The notes under the pieces are model-generated. The model saw only the letters and a list, made by a program, of their open reading frames with translations, was not told the DNA's origin and ran no database searches. A DNA stretch of 54,370 nt from Firmicutes bacterium HGW-Firmicutes-2 (GTDB lineage: Bacteria; Bacillota; Clostridia; Lachnospirales; Vallitaleaceae), in contig PGZV01000017.1 of assembly GCA_002841495.1 (NCBI GenBank), positions 1 to 54,370 of the forward strand. The letters are read 5' to 3'. Positions 17,228-24,987 of this stretch are shown piece by piece. Each line of letters begins with the position of its first letter. Within the stretch, counting starts at the first letter, position 1. The position numbers and the translations under genes were made by a program.

Positions 17228-17464
17228 ATGAAAGATTTAGGAAAAAAAATCAAAAAAGATGCTGGTCATCTAAAAGATAAAATAGAAGGCGGCGTACAAG
17301 AAAATGTTGGCAAAGCAACAGGCAATCAGGAAATGGAATTAAAGGGTAAAGTTAAAACTAAAGTCACCAAAGCAAAAGAAAAAGTATCGGATATGAAGGA
17401 AGATGTGCTTGAAAAAGTCAATGATAAAATAGATGAAAAAGACAGGAAAAGTAAGAAAAAATAG
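17228..17464 (+). CDS. CsbD-like stress protein
   Basis: A 78-residue, highly charged, lysine-rich protein with the CsbD pattern: KIEGGVQENVGKATGN, ELKGKVKTKVTKAKEKV. CsbD proteins accumulate under general stress in Bacillus and Escherichia and are predicted to be disordered or amphipathic; the role is unclear. The long form from 17177 is rejected because AAAGGAG precedes the ATG at 17228. A terminator follows. Confidence 0.8.
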   Translation: MKDLGKKIKKDAGHLKDKIEGGVQENVGKATGNQEMELKGKVKTKVTKAKEKVSDMKEDVLEKVNDKIDEKDRKSKKK

Positions 17465-17505
17465 AGAACCAGAAATAATTAAGAAATGAATCACTAGATA
17501 CATGT

Positions 17506-17539
17506 AACAGACTGTATAACATTGCAGTCTGTTTTTTTT
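17506..17539 (+). terminator. Rho-independent terminator
   Basis: AACAGACTG (17506-17514) pairs with CAGTCTGTT (17525-17533), with a run of eight T from 17532. Confidence 0.85.
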
Positions 17540-17555
17540 GAATCAGAAATTAATA

Positions 17556-17589
17556 TACTATTGATTGTAGTAGATAATTGTTGTATAAT
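17556..17589 (+). promoter_or_regulatory. blaI-like promoter with embedded operator
   Basis: TTGATT (17561-17566) and TATAAT (17584-17589) are separated by 17 bases. TACTAT-N5-GTAGTA (17556-17572) overlaps the -35 box. The same TACTAY-N5-GTAGTA pattern occurs twice more, at 19059-19075 and 19095-19111, before the DUF2318/ABC genes. This indicates autorepression by the BlaI-type protein. Confidence 0.75.
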
Positions 17590-17617
17590 GGAGCCAGTTT
17601 ATTATCGAGGTGAAAAA

Positions 17618-18046
17618 ATGAGAAAAATATCAGATTTCAAACCTGCTGAACAAGGTTTAAACAAAATGCTAGGACCACTTGAGCACGAAGTCATGTCAAT
17701 CATATGGAGCAAGGATGATGAAGTTACGGTACGCGATGTTTTTGATGTACTAAATCAAGTGAAGGATATTGCCTATACAACAGTTATGACGATTATGAGT
17801 CGGTTGGCAACGAAACAATTATTGTCAAAAAGAAAGTCAGGTAAAACCATGTATTATACAGCTGCAATATCTGAAACTATGTTTACTGGTGAAGCGGTGG
17901 GTAGTGTTATAGATAGTTTAATGGAAGACTTTGCAGATGAAGCTATGGCACATTTTGTTGCTAAGGTGAATAAAGGTGATGCTGAGGTTATAGCACAGTT
18001 GAGAGCACTGTTAGATGAACATGACAATGGAGATGAATATGAGTGA
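17618..18046 (+). CDS. BlaI/MecI/CopY family repressor
   Basis: A 142-residue penicillinase-repressor-type winged-helix protein: LGPLEHEVMSIIWSKDDEVTVRDVF and AYTTVMTIMSRLATKQLLSKRKSGKTMYY are the family HTH signatures. Family members dimerise on inverted repeats and are inactivated by cleavage by an M56 protease, or by metal ions in CopY. The ATG at 17618 follows GAGGTGAA and removes a spurious N-terminal extension. It overlaps the M56 gene by eight bases, so the pair is co-translated. It carries an operator in its own promoter. Confidence 0.92.
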   Translation: MRKISDFKPAEQGLNKMLGPLEHEVMSIIWSKDDEVTVRDVFDVLNQVKDIAYTTVMTIMSRLATKQLLSKRKSGKTMYYTAAISETMFTGEAVGSVIDSLMEDFADEAMAHFVAKVNKGDAEVIAQLRALLDEHDNGDEYE

Positions 18047-18992
18047 ATTCTATAGAATGACAGGGTTTCAAGTTCATGGTTATTTTTTATATGTTATAAT
18101 CGGGCTTGTTTTTGTGTGGCCATTAATTATCATGTTGATACATTTATTTAAGATATCATCACCCAACCATCGTAAAGGATTATATTTTTTAGGCCTCTTA
18201 ATGCCGGTAGCCAGTTTTATGGTCTATCAATATTTTCTGGCGAAACGGTGTCAAGACGAAGCTTTTTTGTGGTTTTGTGATGCAAGTGTTATCATGATGC
18301 TGTTTTTAATACCTATAATCGGTATCATATTGCTTAGAGTGATTTTTAAGGTGGTATATGTTGAAGCATTTAAGCAACATCATCTAAAAATAGGTGTAAC
18401 CAATGAGGATTTTGATCAGAAGTTTAAGTTGTGTTGTGCTTTACTTAAGATGCCAGTACCACGGTATCGAATTGTTAATCAAAAAGGTATGGATGCTGTA
18501 GCCATGGGAATTGTTAAGCCGGTTGTTTTTATACATAAAGCATTGGTTGAGAACTTGAACACGGCTGAGATGAACATGGTGTTGCTGCATGAGTTGGTTC
18601 ATATAAAAAAGAAGGATACAACTAAAGGTTTCTGCATGTATTTGTTTCGAGATTTAATGTTTTTTAACCCAATCAGTACAATTATCCTTAAGCAATATAT
18701 GGTTGAGAGAGAACGGTTGTGTGACGAAGAAGTAGTATCGTTAACAGGTGATAAAAAGTTTTATCTAAGAACGTTGTTAAAGGTATGGGAAATGCAACTA
18801 GAAATGAAGTTATCAAAAAAATCATTTGGTCTCATGGCCCATTTGACCAGTCAACAAAAGACGATGACCTATCGTATCGAGAGCTTAATGCAAACACAAG
18901 CAAGTTTAACCGTACAACCCATTAAGATAACGGTTTTAATATATCTTATGGTAGTTTTAAGTACACTCTATATAACAGGTTTGGTTTGTTAA
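18039..18992 (+). CDS. M56 family (BlaR1-like) membrane metallopeptidase without sensor domain
   Basis: A 317-residue BlaR1/MecR1-type membrane protein. Three or four N-terminal helices are followed by the M56 zinc site HELVHIKKKD (HExxH) and, further on, ERERLCDEE, which supplies the third zinc ligand. The chain ends after the last helix, so the extracellular penicillin-binding sensor of BlaR1 (about 250 residues) is absent, and the input signal must differ from beta-lactam binding. The start is set at 18039 behind TGGAG; ATGs at 18015, 18021, 18027 and 18033 are in frame but poorer. It presumably cleaves the adjacent BlaI-type repressor. Confidence 0.88.
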   Translation: MSEFYRMTGFQVHGYFLYVIIGLVFVWPLIIMLIHLFKISSPNHRKGLYFLGLLMPVASFMVYQYFLAKRCQDEAFLWFCDASVIMMLFLIPIIGIILLRVIFKVVYVEAFKQHHLKIGVTNEDFDQKFKLCCALLKMPVPRYRIVNQKGMDAVAMGIVKPVVFIHKALVENLNTAEMNMVLLHELVHIKKKDTTKGFCMYLFRDLMFFNPISTIILKQYMVERERLCDEEVVSLTGDKKFYLRTLLKVWEMQLEMKLSKKSFGLMAHLTSQQKTMTYRIESLMQTQASLTVQPIKITVLIYLMVVLSTLYITGLVC

Positions 18993-19040
18993 AATGAGTT
19001 AAATTTAATAAAAAACAGGTATTGATTATTAAGGCAGAAT

Positions 19041-19093
19041 GTGATAATATAAAACAACTACTACACAACGTAGTAGTTGTTTTATATTATCAC
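19041..19093. promoter_or_regulatory. 53-bp perfect inverted repeat with BlaI-type operator at its centre
   Basis: Arms 19041-19064 and 19070-19093 are 24-base perfect inverted repeats around the loop ACAAC. The centre, TACTAC-N5-GTAGTA (19059-19075), matches the site in the blaI promoter. The structure can fold as a very stable hairpin and may also terminate transcription from the M56 gene. A GATAAT -10 candidate (19043-19048) lies inside the left arm. Confidence 0.8.
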
Positions 19094-19094
19094 C

Positions 19095-19111
19095 TACTAC
19101 AATAAGTAGTA
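19095..19111. promoter_or_regulatory. second BlaI-type operator before the DUF2318 gene
   Basis: TACTAC-N5-GTAGTA with perfect 6-bp arms, 28 bases before the DUF2318 start. The centre lies 36 bases from that of the upstream site, a spacing that permits cooperative binding of two dimers. Confidence 0.7.
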
Positions 19112-19138
19112 AAACATGTGAATCAGAAAGGAAAATCT

Positions 19139-19633
19139 ATGAAGAATAAAGTAATGATTGGTGCAGCAATGAGTATTATCATTTTGAGTATTGTTGGGTT
19201 GTTTTGGATGAACCAACAAAAAGACAACAATCAAGAGGTCGAATCAGCAGAATCAAAATTCGGCGAGGTAGTGACAGAAAGTCGTTCCTATATTGGAGAA
19301 GTGGTTTCAGGTCCTTATGTAACGCCGACCATAACCCAAGATCAAATTATTATCTCTTTTGATGAAGTTGAATCTTCCGGTATCGTCAACTTTGATATTG
19401 AGAACAATGAGGGTACATTGGTACCTATGATGGCTTATATCACACCATCAGGTAGATTGTTTGCAGGTAGCAGCATGTGTGAACCTTGTCGTGGACGAAC
19501 TTTCTCCTTAGCAGGTGAAACACTGGTATGTGATACTTGTAGAACCACCTATGATATTGAAACCCATGAATTTATCAAAGGTGCCATTGTTTGTGGTCAG
19601 TATCCACCGGAGTATATGGATTTGTATTCGTAA
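19139..19633 (+). CDS. DUF2318 Fe-S-type lipoprotein/exported protein
   Basis: A 164-residue protein with an N-terminal export signal or anchor (residues 4-22) and a DUF2318 domain near residues 60-160. Two cysteine pairs are visible, MCEPCRG and LVCDTCRTTYD, plus a final cysteine in IVCGQYPPEY, typical of the Fe-S-containing DUF2318 proteins. In Campylobacter the same protein type lies between the P19/FTR1 iron genes and an ABC transporter with two MacB-like permeases; the gene order here (DUF2318, permease, ATPase, permease) is very similar, but no FTR1 or P19 is present. The ATG at 19139 follows AAAGGAAAA. Confidence 0.82.
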   Translation: MKNKVMIGAAMSIIILSIVGLFWMNQQKDNNQEVESAESKFGEVVTESRSYIGEVVSGPYVTPTITQDQIIISFDEVESSGIVNFDIENNEGTLVPMMAYITPSGRLFAGSSMCEPCRGRTFSLAGETLVCDTCRTTYDIETHEFIKGAIVCGQYPPEYMDLYS

Positions 19634-19635
19634 TC

Positions 19636-19881
19636 ATGATGTTTGTGTTTCTTAGCAACAGATTTGATGGCAGCACAGATGATAACCAAAGCAAAGAATC
19701 CTTAGGGGATTTGGCCATTACCTATTATATCAACAACTATGACCGTGATATTGATCCGAATACTTTAGAAGCAGAAGTTCGTTCATACGGATGCCATTAT
19801 GAAGTACATATTTATCAAGAAACACAATTAATAAAAAAGCTGAGGTGGTTAAATGAATTTAATGCAAATAGCTTTCAGTAA
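19636..19881 (+). CDS. small exported or anchored protein between DUF2318 and the ABC permease
   Basis: An 81-residue protein beginning three bases after the DUF2318 stop and overlapping the permease start by 29 bases. The first ten residues are hydrophobic; the rest is a compact alpha/beta pattern (LAITYYINNYDRDIDPNTLE, then CHYEVHIYQ). There is no clear ribosome site, so translation is probably coupled to the gene before. I do not recognise a family. It may be a component of the DUF2318-ABC module. Confidence 0.5.
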   Translation: MMFVFLSNRFDGSTDDNQSKESLGDLAITYYINNYDRDIDPNTLEAEVRSYGCHYEVHIYQETQLIKKLRWLNEFNANSFQ

Positions 19882-20965
19882 TCTGATTAGAAGAAGAAGT
19901 AAAGCAATGTTAATGGTGATTGGCATAATGGTCGGTGTAGCGACTATGGTGAGTTTTATCCAAATTGTTGAGGCGATGCGATTAGATTTAGGCGATCGAA
20001 TTGATGAATTTGGTGCGAATGCAATTGTTATACCGGATAAAGTATCACAACTCATAACATCAGATATGGAGGCTATAAGAGCATCGGAGATTGGCATATA
20101 TGTGAACATCATATCGCCCAAACTTATTGATGTGGTAAAAATAGATGATCAGGATGTTTTAATAGCTGGCATTGAAGTGAACAGTGAATTCACTCAAAAA
20201 CCATGGCTAACGATTGGTGGTTCTGACTTATCCATGATTGAAATGGCAGATGATGAAATTATAATGGGTGCTTCAACAGCTGACAATTTCCAGGTATCCA
20301 AAGGCGATACTGTGACCATTATGGATAAAAACTTTCGTGTATATGGTGTACTAGACCCGGTAGGAAGCGAAGAAGATGGGCTCATATTTGCACCCCTTCA
20401 TAGCTTACAGAGCTTGCTTGGACGTGGCGATGATATTTCTATGTTTGAGTTATCTGCTTATTGTAATGCCTGTCCGATTGAAGAGGTTGCTATGGTTGTA
20501 GAAACAGCCTTGCCGGGTACCCGAGCCATTCCTTTAAGTCAAGCGGCAACCTATCGGGATCAATCCATAGGGGAGTTTGAACTATTTGGGATGACCTTGT
20601 CTTTGGTGGTACTCATGATTTCAGTTCTAGTGGTGCTGACAACGATGCTGACATCCATTCAGGAACGTGTTAATGAAATAGGTATATTTAGAGCGATAGG
20701 CTTTAAAAAACGTCATATCATAACCATATTTGGTGTTGAAATTATGGTCATAAGCTTAATGGGCGGTATTTTAGGTGTTGGTATAGGTGTGTTGATGGCG
20801 AAAGTTCTAGGTCCGTATTTAGCGGATGTTCAGATTGTCGAAGCATTCTCACTGAAGCTAGGCATTCAAGCGATTATGATCGCTACAGGTATTGGACTTT
20901 TTGGTAGTATATATCCGGTGATTAAGGCGTCAAAGCTAGATCCGATCGAAGCTTTTAGAAAATAG
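19853..20965 (+). CDS. MacB/FtsX-type ABC transporter permease (1)
   Basis: A 370-residue permease: one N-terminal helix (about 16-36), a large extracytoplasmic MacB_PCD-like domain (40-240) with the pair CNAC, then three C-terminal helices (about 245-360) of the FtsX fold with QERVNEIGIFRAIGFKKRHI. The start has GAGGTGG upstream. It parallels the first permease of the Campylobacter DUF2318 cluster. The substrate is unknown; iron or redox-linked cargo is possible by context. Confidence 0.85.
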   Translation: MNLMQIAFSNLIRRRSKAMLMVIGIMVGVATMVSFIQIVEAMRLDLGDRIDEFGANAIVIPDKVSQLITSDMEAIRASEIGIYVNIISPKLIDVVKIDDQDVLIAGIEVNSEFTQKPWLTIGGSDLSMIEMADDEIIMGASTADNFQVSKGDTVTIMDKNFRVYGVLDPVGSEEDGLIFAPLHSLQSLLGRGDDISMFELSAYCNACPIEEVAMVVETALPGTRAIPLSQAATYRDQSIGEFELFGMTLSLVVLMISVLVVLTTMLTSIQERVNEIGIFRAIGFKKRHIITIFGVEIMVISLMGGILGVGIGVLMAKVLGPYLADVQIVEAFSLKLGIQAIMIATGIGLFGSIYPVIKASKLDPIEAFRK

Positions 20966-20973
20966 GAGGCACT

Positions 20974-21657
20974 ATGTCAAATATATTAATGTCAGTAAAA
21001 AAAATACACAAGCACTACGGGAGAGATCCAGAAAGGGTACATGTACTTAAGTCCATTGATTTGGATATAGAAAAAGGTGAGTCTGTGAGTATTATGGGAC
21101 AATCCGGTTCAGGCAAGAGTACTTTGCTTACGATTATGGGCGGTTTAAATGAACCAACAGAAGGTGCATTAGAGATCAAGAATACAAACTTATATGATTT
21201 AAATCATGAAAAGAGAGCGGAATTTCGTCAGATGAACCTTGGTTTTGTATTCCAGCAATTCCAATTACTAAGCTATTTGACAGCGATTGAAAACGTTATG
21301 TTACCTTTAGTAACCTTAAAACTAACCAATAAAGAAAAGCGTTTTAGGGCTATGAAAGTACTAAAAAGGGTAGGACTAGAGGATAAAGCCCATCGGTTAC
21401 CCAATCAATTATCGGGTGGAGAACAGGAACGGGTGGCCATAGCAAGAGCAATAGTCAATGAACCGGAAATTGTACTGGCAGATGAACCGACAGGAAGCTT
21501 AGACACCAAAACAGGTGATGAGATTATGAATGTGTTTGGTGAACTCAATGCAAGCGGCATGACCGTCATTATGGTTACCCATAATCCTGTATATGCCAAG
21601 TATTTTAAAAGGGTCATTACAATGAAAGATGGCCAACTAACCAACCTAGGAGGATGA
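20974..21657 (+). CDS. ABC transporter ATP-binding protein (LolD/MacB type)
   Basis: A 227-residue ATPase with Walker A GQSGSGKST, Q-loop FVFQQFQLL, signature LSGGEQERVAIARA and Walker B VLADEPTGSLD. It lies eight bases after one permease and two bases before the next, and would serve both as the nucleotide-binding subunit of a mechanotransmission-type (MacB/LolCDE-like) transporter. Confidence 0.93.
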   Translation: MSNILMSVKKIHKHYGRDPERVHVLKSIDLDIEKGESVSIMGQSGSGKSTLLTIMGGLNEPTEGALEIKNTNLYDLNHEKRAEFRQMNLGFVFQQFQLLSYLTAIENVMLPLVTLKLTNKEKRFRAMKVLKRVGLEDKAHRLPNQLSGGEQERVAIARAIVNEPEIVLADEPTGSLDTKTGDEIMNVFGELNASGMTVIMVTHNPVYAKYFKRVITMKDGQLTNLGG

Positions 21658-21658
21658 T

Positions 21659-22786
21659 ATGACTCTATTTTTTATGGCTAAACAACACATGATGCGTCAA
21701 AAAAAGAAAGCTATTTTACTTCTGATTGGTATGATTATTGGCATCGGCACTTTATCGACGGTTTATGGTTTGGTTGCCAATATGAAAGAAGAATTGATCA
21801 TAAAATCCAGTCAATTAGGACCCAACATCATAATTTATCCGGAAAATCAAGGTCTCACTTTTGCTTATGGCGGTGTGCGGTTACCTGAGATTGTATATGA
21901 TCAGGCAACATTAACAACAAACCATGTACAATCAATTATAGATTTACAAGAGGAAACCATTCAAGTCCTCAGCCCCAAATTATTGGGCTTAGCCACCATG
22001 GAAAACCAAACCAGCATAGAGGTGGTGGGAACGGATTTTTTATTAGAACAAAGTTTGTATCCATGGCTTGGGCTTGAAGAATCATTGATTGTAAGTCAGA
22101 ATGAAAACAATCTAATTGTTGGGGCAGAATTGGTAAGTCAATATGGACTGATTTTGGGTGAAACACTTTCATTAAATGGAACAAATTTTGCTGTTGGAGG
22201 TATACTCCTTGAAACAGGCAGTGAAGTTGATCGACAGGTGATCATGTCATTGGAAAACGCCCAAATGATTTTGGGACTCAGCAATCAAATAAGTCGAATC
22301 GAGATGTCGGTTTTAGTAGATAGTGGTAAAGAGACATTTCTCATCGATCGATTGGGAGATACACTTGATAATGTATCTATAAAAAGTATGAGTCGGGAAA
22401 TGCTACGTCAAGATACAATGTATCAAAGAGTATTAAAATTTGGCAGCTTTTTTACAGTACTTGTTATCCTAACAACCATACTTCTTATGGGGATCACAAT
22501 GGCAGGTTCGGTCAGAAGTCGTACAATAGAGCTGGCAATACTCAGATCAATTGGTTATAAGAACAATCATATTATCAAATTGATTGTTGCAGAGACCTTA
22601 TGGGTAAGCTTGTTTGGAGGGATACTTGGTATAGTATTAGGCCTTACGAGTACAAGATATTTTGATATCAATCTCATAATAGGTGCATTACTACTTTCGG
22701 GACTAATAGGTAGTGGCGTGAGTTTATATCCAACGATTACAATACTCAAACAAAGCCCTATTGAATCCTTACGTTTTATTGAGTAA
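21659..22786 (+). CDS. MacB/FtsX-type ABC transporter permease (2)
   Basis: A 375-residue permease with the same plan as the first: a helix at about 15-35 (ILLLIGMIIGIGTLS), an extracytoplasmic domain, and three C-terminal helices with SVRSRTIELAILRSIGYKNNH. It is not a recent duplicate of permease 1. The two would form a heterodimer. It is the last gene of the operon; a separate promoter for ansA follows. Confidence 0.88.
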   Translation: MTLFFMAKQHMMRQKKKAILLLIGMIIGIGTLSTVYGLVANMKEELIIKSSQLGPNIIIYPENQGLTFAYGGVRLPEIVYDQATLTTNHVQSIIDLQEETIQVLSPKLLGLATMENQTSIEVVGTDFLLEQSLYPWLGLEESLIVSQNENNLIVGAELVSQYGLILGETLSLNGTNFAVGGILLETGSEVDRQVIMSLENAQMILGLSNQISRIEMSVLVDSGKETFLIDRLGDTLDNVSIKSMSREMLRQDTMYQRVLKFGSFFTVLVILTTILLMGITMAGSVRSRTIELAILRSIGYKNNHIIKLIVAETLWVSLFGGILGIVLGLTSTRYFDINLIIGALLLSGLIGSGVSLYPTITILKQSPIESLRFIE

Positions 22787-22820
22787 TATGGGTTTATGAA
22801 CTATAACTGATTATAAGATG

Positions 22821-22849
22821 TTGTAAAAAAAGTAAAAAAGGCTTACAAT
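22821..22849 (+). promoter_or_regulatory. ansA promoter
   Basis: TTGTAA (22821-22826), 17-base spacer, TACAAT (22844-22849), 53 bases before the asparaginase ATG. Confidence 0.6.
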
Positions 22850-22902
22850 TATAAACAAAAACTATTGAAGCCTAATGAGGTTATAGATTCAAGGAGTAGG
22901 AC

Positions 22903-23916
22903 ATGAATAAAAAAGTATATATCATCTATACCGGTGGTACGATTGGTATGGTTAGAACCACAAAAGGTTATGCCCCACAAAAAGGTTATATGCAAAAAGA
23001 ACTTGATAATATTTCAGAGCTTAAAGCAGACATCATGCCGGATTATACAATAAAAGAATATGAACCATTATTGGACTCATCTAACATGACACAGCAAGAA
23101 TGGATTAAGATTGCGAAAGACATTGAGTCTAATTATGATGATTATGATGGATTTGTGATTTTACATGGGACGGATACCATGGCCTATACGGCATCGGCAC
23201 TATCCTTTATGCTTGAAAACCTTGGCAAGCCGGTTATATTGACAGGCTCACAGATACCATTGTGTGAGATTAGAAACGATGCTAGAGAAAATATAATAGC
23301 AGCGGTACAAATTGCAGCAGAATGTGATGTACCGGAAGTCTGTCTCTATTTTGGTGGAAAGTTATTAAGAGGTTGCCGAGCGGTCAAAACCAGTTCAGAT
23401 GCTCTTGATGCCTTTGAATCGCCTAACTTCCCTCCGCTTGCTATTGCGGGCGTTCGTATTGAAGTAAATGAATCTCTCGTTAATAAAAAAAATGGAGAGA
23501 AGATGGTAGCATTTGAATATGGAAATTATCCAATCACCGATATGAAAATTTTTCCTAGTATTTCATCCGAGGTTATGGAAAATATTTTAAAGCCACCACT
23601 AAGAGGCATCATTATTGAAGCACTTGGTGCCGGTAATATTCCAAGTCGAGATGCAAGACTTGGTGTGGTATTAAAGGAAGCGGCTGACAGAGGGGTTATT
23701 ATAGTGGTTTGTACTCAGTGCTTAAAAGGTTTTGCCCATATTGGAGAATATGAAACCAGTGCCTTTTTAGTAGAAGCAGGTGCTGTCAGTGGGTACGATA
23801 TGACACCTGAAGCTGCGGCAACGAAGCTTTATTATTTAATGAGTAAAGGCTATGATCAGGATACAATCAAACATCTGATGACAGAAAACCTAAGAGGCGA
23901 ATTGTCAAAAGTCTAA
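22903..23916 (+). CDS. ansA: L-asparaginase, type I (cytoplasmic)
   Basis: A 337-residue asparaginase hydrolysing L-asparagine to aspartate and ammonia. Both catalytic threonine motifs are present: YTGGTIGM near residue 9-16 and LHGTDTMAYTASAL near residue 88-101; no signal peptide, so it is the cytosolic type I form. The C-terminal allosteric domain (about 210-337) is complete. The start follows AAGGAGTAGG. It has its own promoter and a terminator, so it is monocistronic. Confidence 0.95.
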   Translation: MNKKVYIIYTGGTIGMVRTTKGYAPQKGYMQKELDNISELKADIMPDYTIKEYEPLLDSSNMTQQEWIKIAKDIESNYDDYDGFVILHGTDTMAYTASALSFMLENLGKPVILTGSQIPLCEIRNDARENIIAAVQIAAECDVPEVCLYFGGKLLRGCRAVKTSSDALDAFESPNFPPLAIAGVRIEVNESLVNKKNGEKMVAFEYGNYPITDMKIFPSISSEVMENILKPPLRGIIIEALGAGNIPSRDARLGVVLKEAADRGVIIVVCTQCLKGFAHIGEYETSAFLVEAGAVSGYDMTPEAAATKLYYLMSKGYDQDTIKHLMTENLRGELSKV

Positions 23917-23938
23917 ATAAATAAATGAAAACACAAAG

Positions 23939-23975
23939 AAAGCAAGGCTTTGATTATAAAAGCCTTGCTTTGTTT
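23939..23975. terminator. bidirectional terminator between ansA and the UPF0316 gene
   Basis: AAAGCAAGGCTT (23939-23950) pairs perfectly with AAGCCTTGCTTT (23960-23971). A T-rich tail follows on the + side and A-rich bases flank on the other. It lies between convergent genes. Confidence 0.85.
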
Positions 23976-23998
23976 ATTACCAAAAACCAATGAAAACA

Positions 23999-24655
23999 TT
24001 ATTCGGATGCATCATGACTGGCAAGCTCTTTAAGTTCAAAAGCAATTTCTTCAGCGGTTTTCTTGATCCATGAGGGTGAAGCCTCTTCAGATTGAATAGG
24101 AGGGTGTTTTTTATTCATAAATCCTTTTGGAAAAACTTTGCTTTGCTTTTTCATCATGATGGCAAGATAACCACCTTGAAAGCGCGTCGGTTCATAAACA
24201 ATGACAAAAGCAGTTGGTTCAAAATGGTCGATGATACCCATGAGCTCGATTTCACGCGTACGTTTTGTTAAGATATCCATTCGGTATCTGGCACTGTCTT
24301 TGCCTTCGCCTTGGAATACTGTGACACCAAAACCTTGTAGCCTTAGATGATCAATGAGATCATCATTTTTATGACTGATGTTAACCACAACAGAGGTGTA
24401 GCCGATAGCGATTTTTTTCTCGATATGAATACCCACCACAAGTCCAAGTCCAAAACCAAGGGCATAAACAAGCATTTGTAATAGGCTTTGTTCACCGGAA
24501 ATGACGATGGCTAGTCCAAATACATAGATTAGACTTTCAAGAAAGCCGAATATTGCAGTCAGTAGTGTAAGCTTTTTCACCATACTGATGGTCCTTAGTG
24601 CTAACATAGGCACATAGCACAGCTGAAGTATAAGAATTAGGATGATTTCTTTCAT
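23999..24655 (-). CDS. UPF0316/DUF2179 membrane protein
   Basis: A 218-residue protein of the UPF0316 (YebE-like) family: three N-terminal helices (about 2-20, 30-50, 58-78), a DUF2179-like cytoplasmic region (85-175) with GFGVTVFQGEGKDSARY, then a basic tail. DUF2179 domains bind small ligands in related proteins (in DisA-type and YitT proteins the domain is a regulatory module). The role is unknown. A TAGGAGG site precedes the start. A weak CTGGCA-N18-TAAAAT promoter can be read on the minus strand at 24751-24722. Confidence 0.82.
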   Translation of the reverse strand: MKEIILILILQLCYVPMLALRTISMVKKLTLLTAIFGFLESLIYVFGLAIVISGEQSLLQMLVYALGFGLGLVVGIHIEKKIAIGYTSVVVNISHKNDDLIDHLRLQGFGVTVFQGEGKDSARYRMDILTKRTREIELMGIIDHFEPTAFVIVYEPTRFQGGYLAIMMKKQSKVFPKGFMNKKHPPIQSEEASPSWIKKTAEEIAFELKELASHDASE

Positions 24656-24853
24656 ATAGCCTCCTATATGGATAGGATGATTTGTGTTCCTTAGATTCGG
24701 ATATGGGATGAGACACTTGCCATTTTACACCATTCATCATGTAATTGCCAGTGATGGAACAAGATTCTTCCGAAATAGGTAATTTGTATAGGTATATTGG
24801 TCTATTTACATGTAAACTCCACGTTATTATAGGTTAAAGGTACTATAAAGAAG

Positions 24854-24882
24854 TTGATAACATCCCTTGATGGTGGTAAAAT
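24854..24882 (+). promoter_or_regulatory. promoter of the GGDEF-HD-GYP gene
   Basis: TTGATA (24854-24859), 17 bases, TAAAAT (24877-24882), about 105 bases before the start. The rest of the 332-base gap (24656-24987) between divergent genes holds no gene or strong hairpin that I can see. Confidence 0.65.
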
Positions 24883-24987
24883 AGAATGATTATTACAAAA
24901 GGATGTATCCTATGAGGGGATTGCAAATAACAAGGGATTTTTTGCAACCAAGCTTAGAACAGACTGAACAGACTTAGGAGCAACCAG

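Noticed and set aside
17522-17617. N-terminal extension of the BlaI-type protein
   Set aside because: The stretch contains the promoter, operator and terminator tail; the ribosome site at 17608-17613 fixes the start at 17618.
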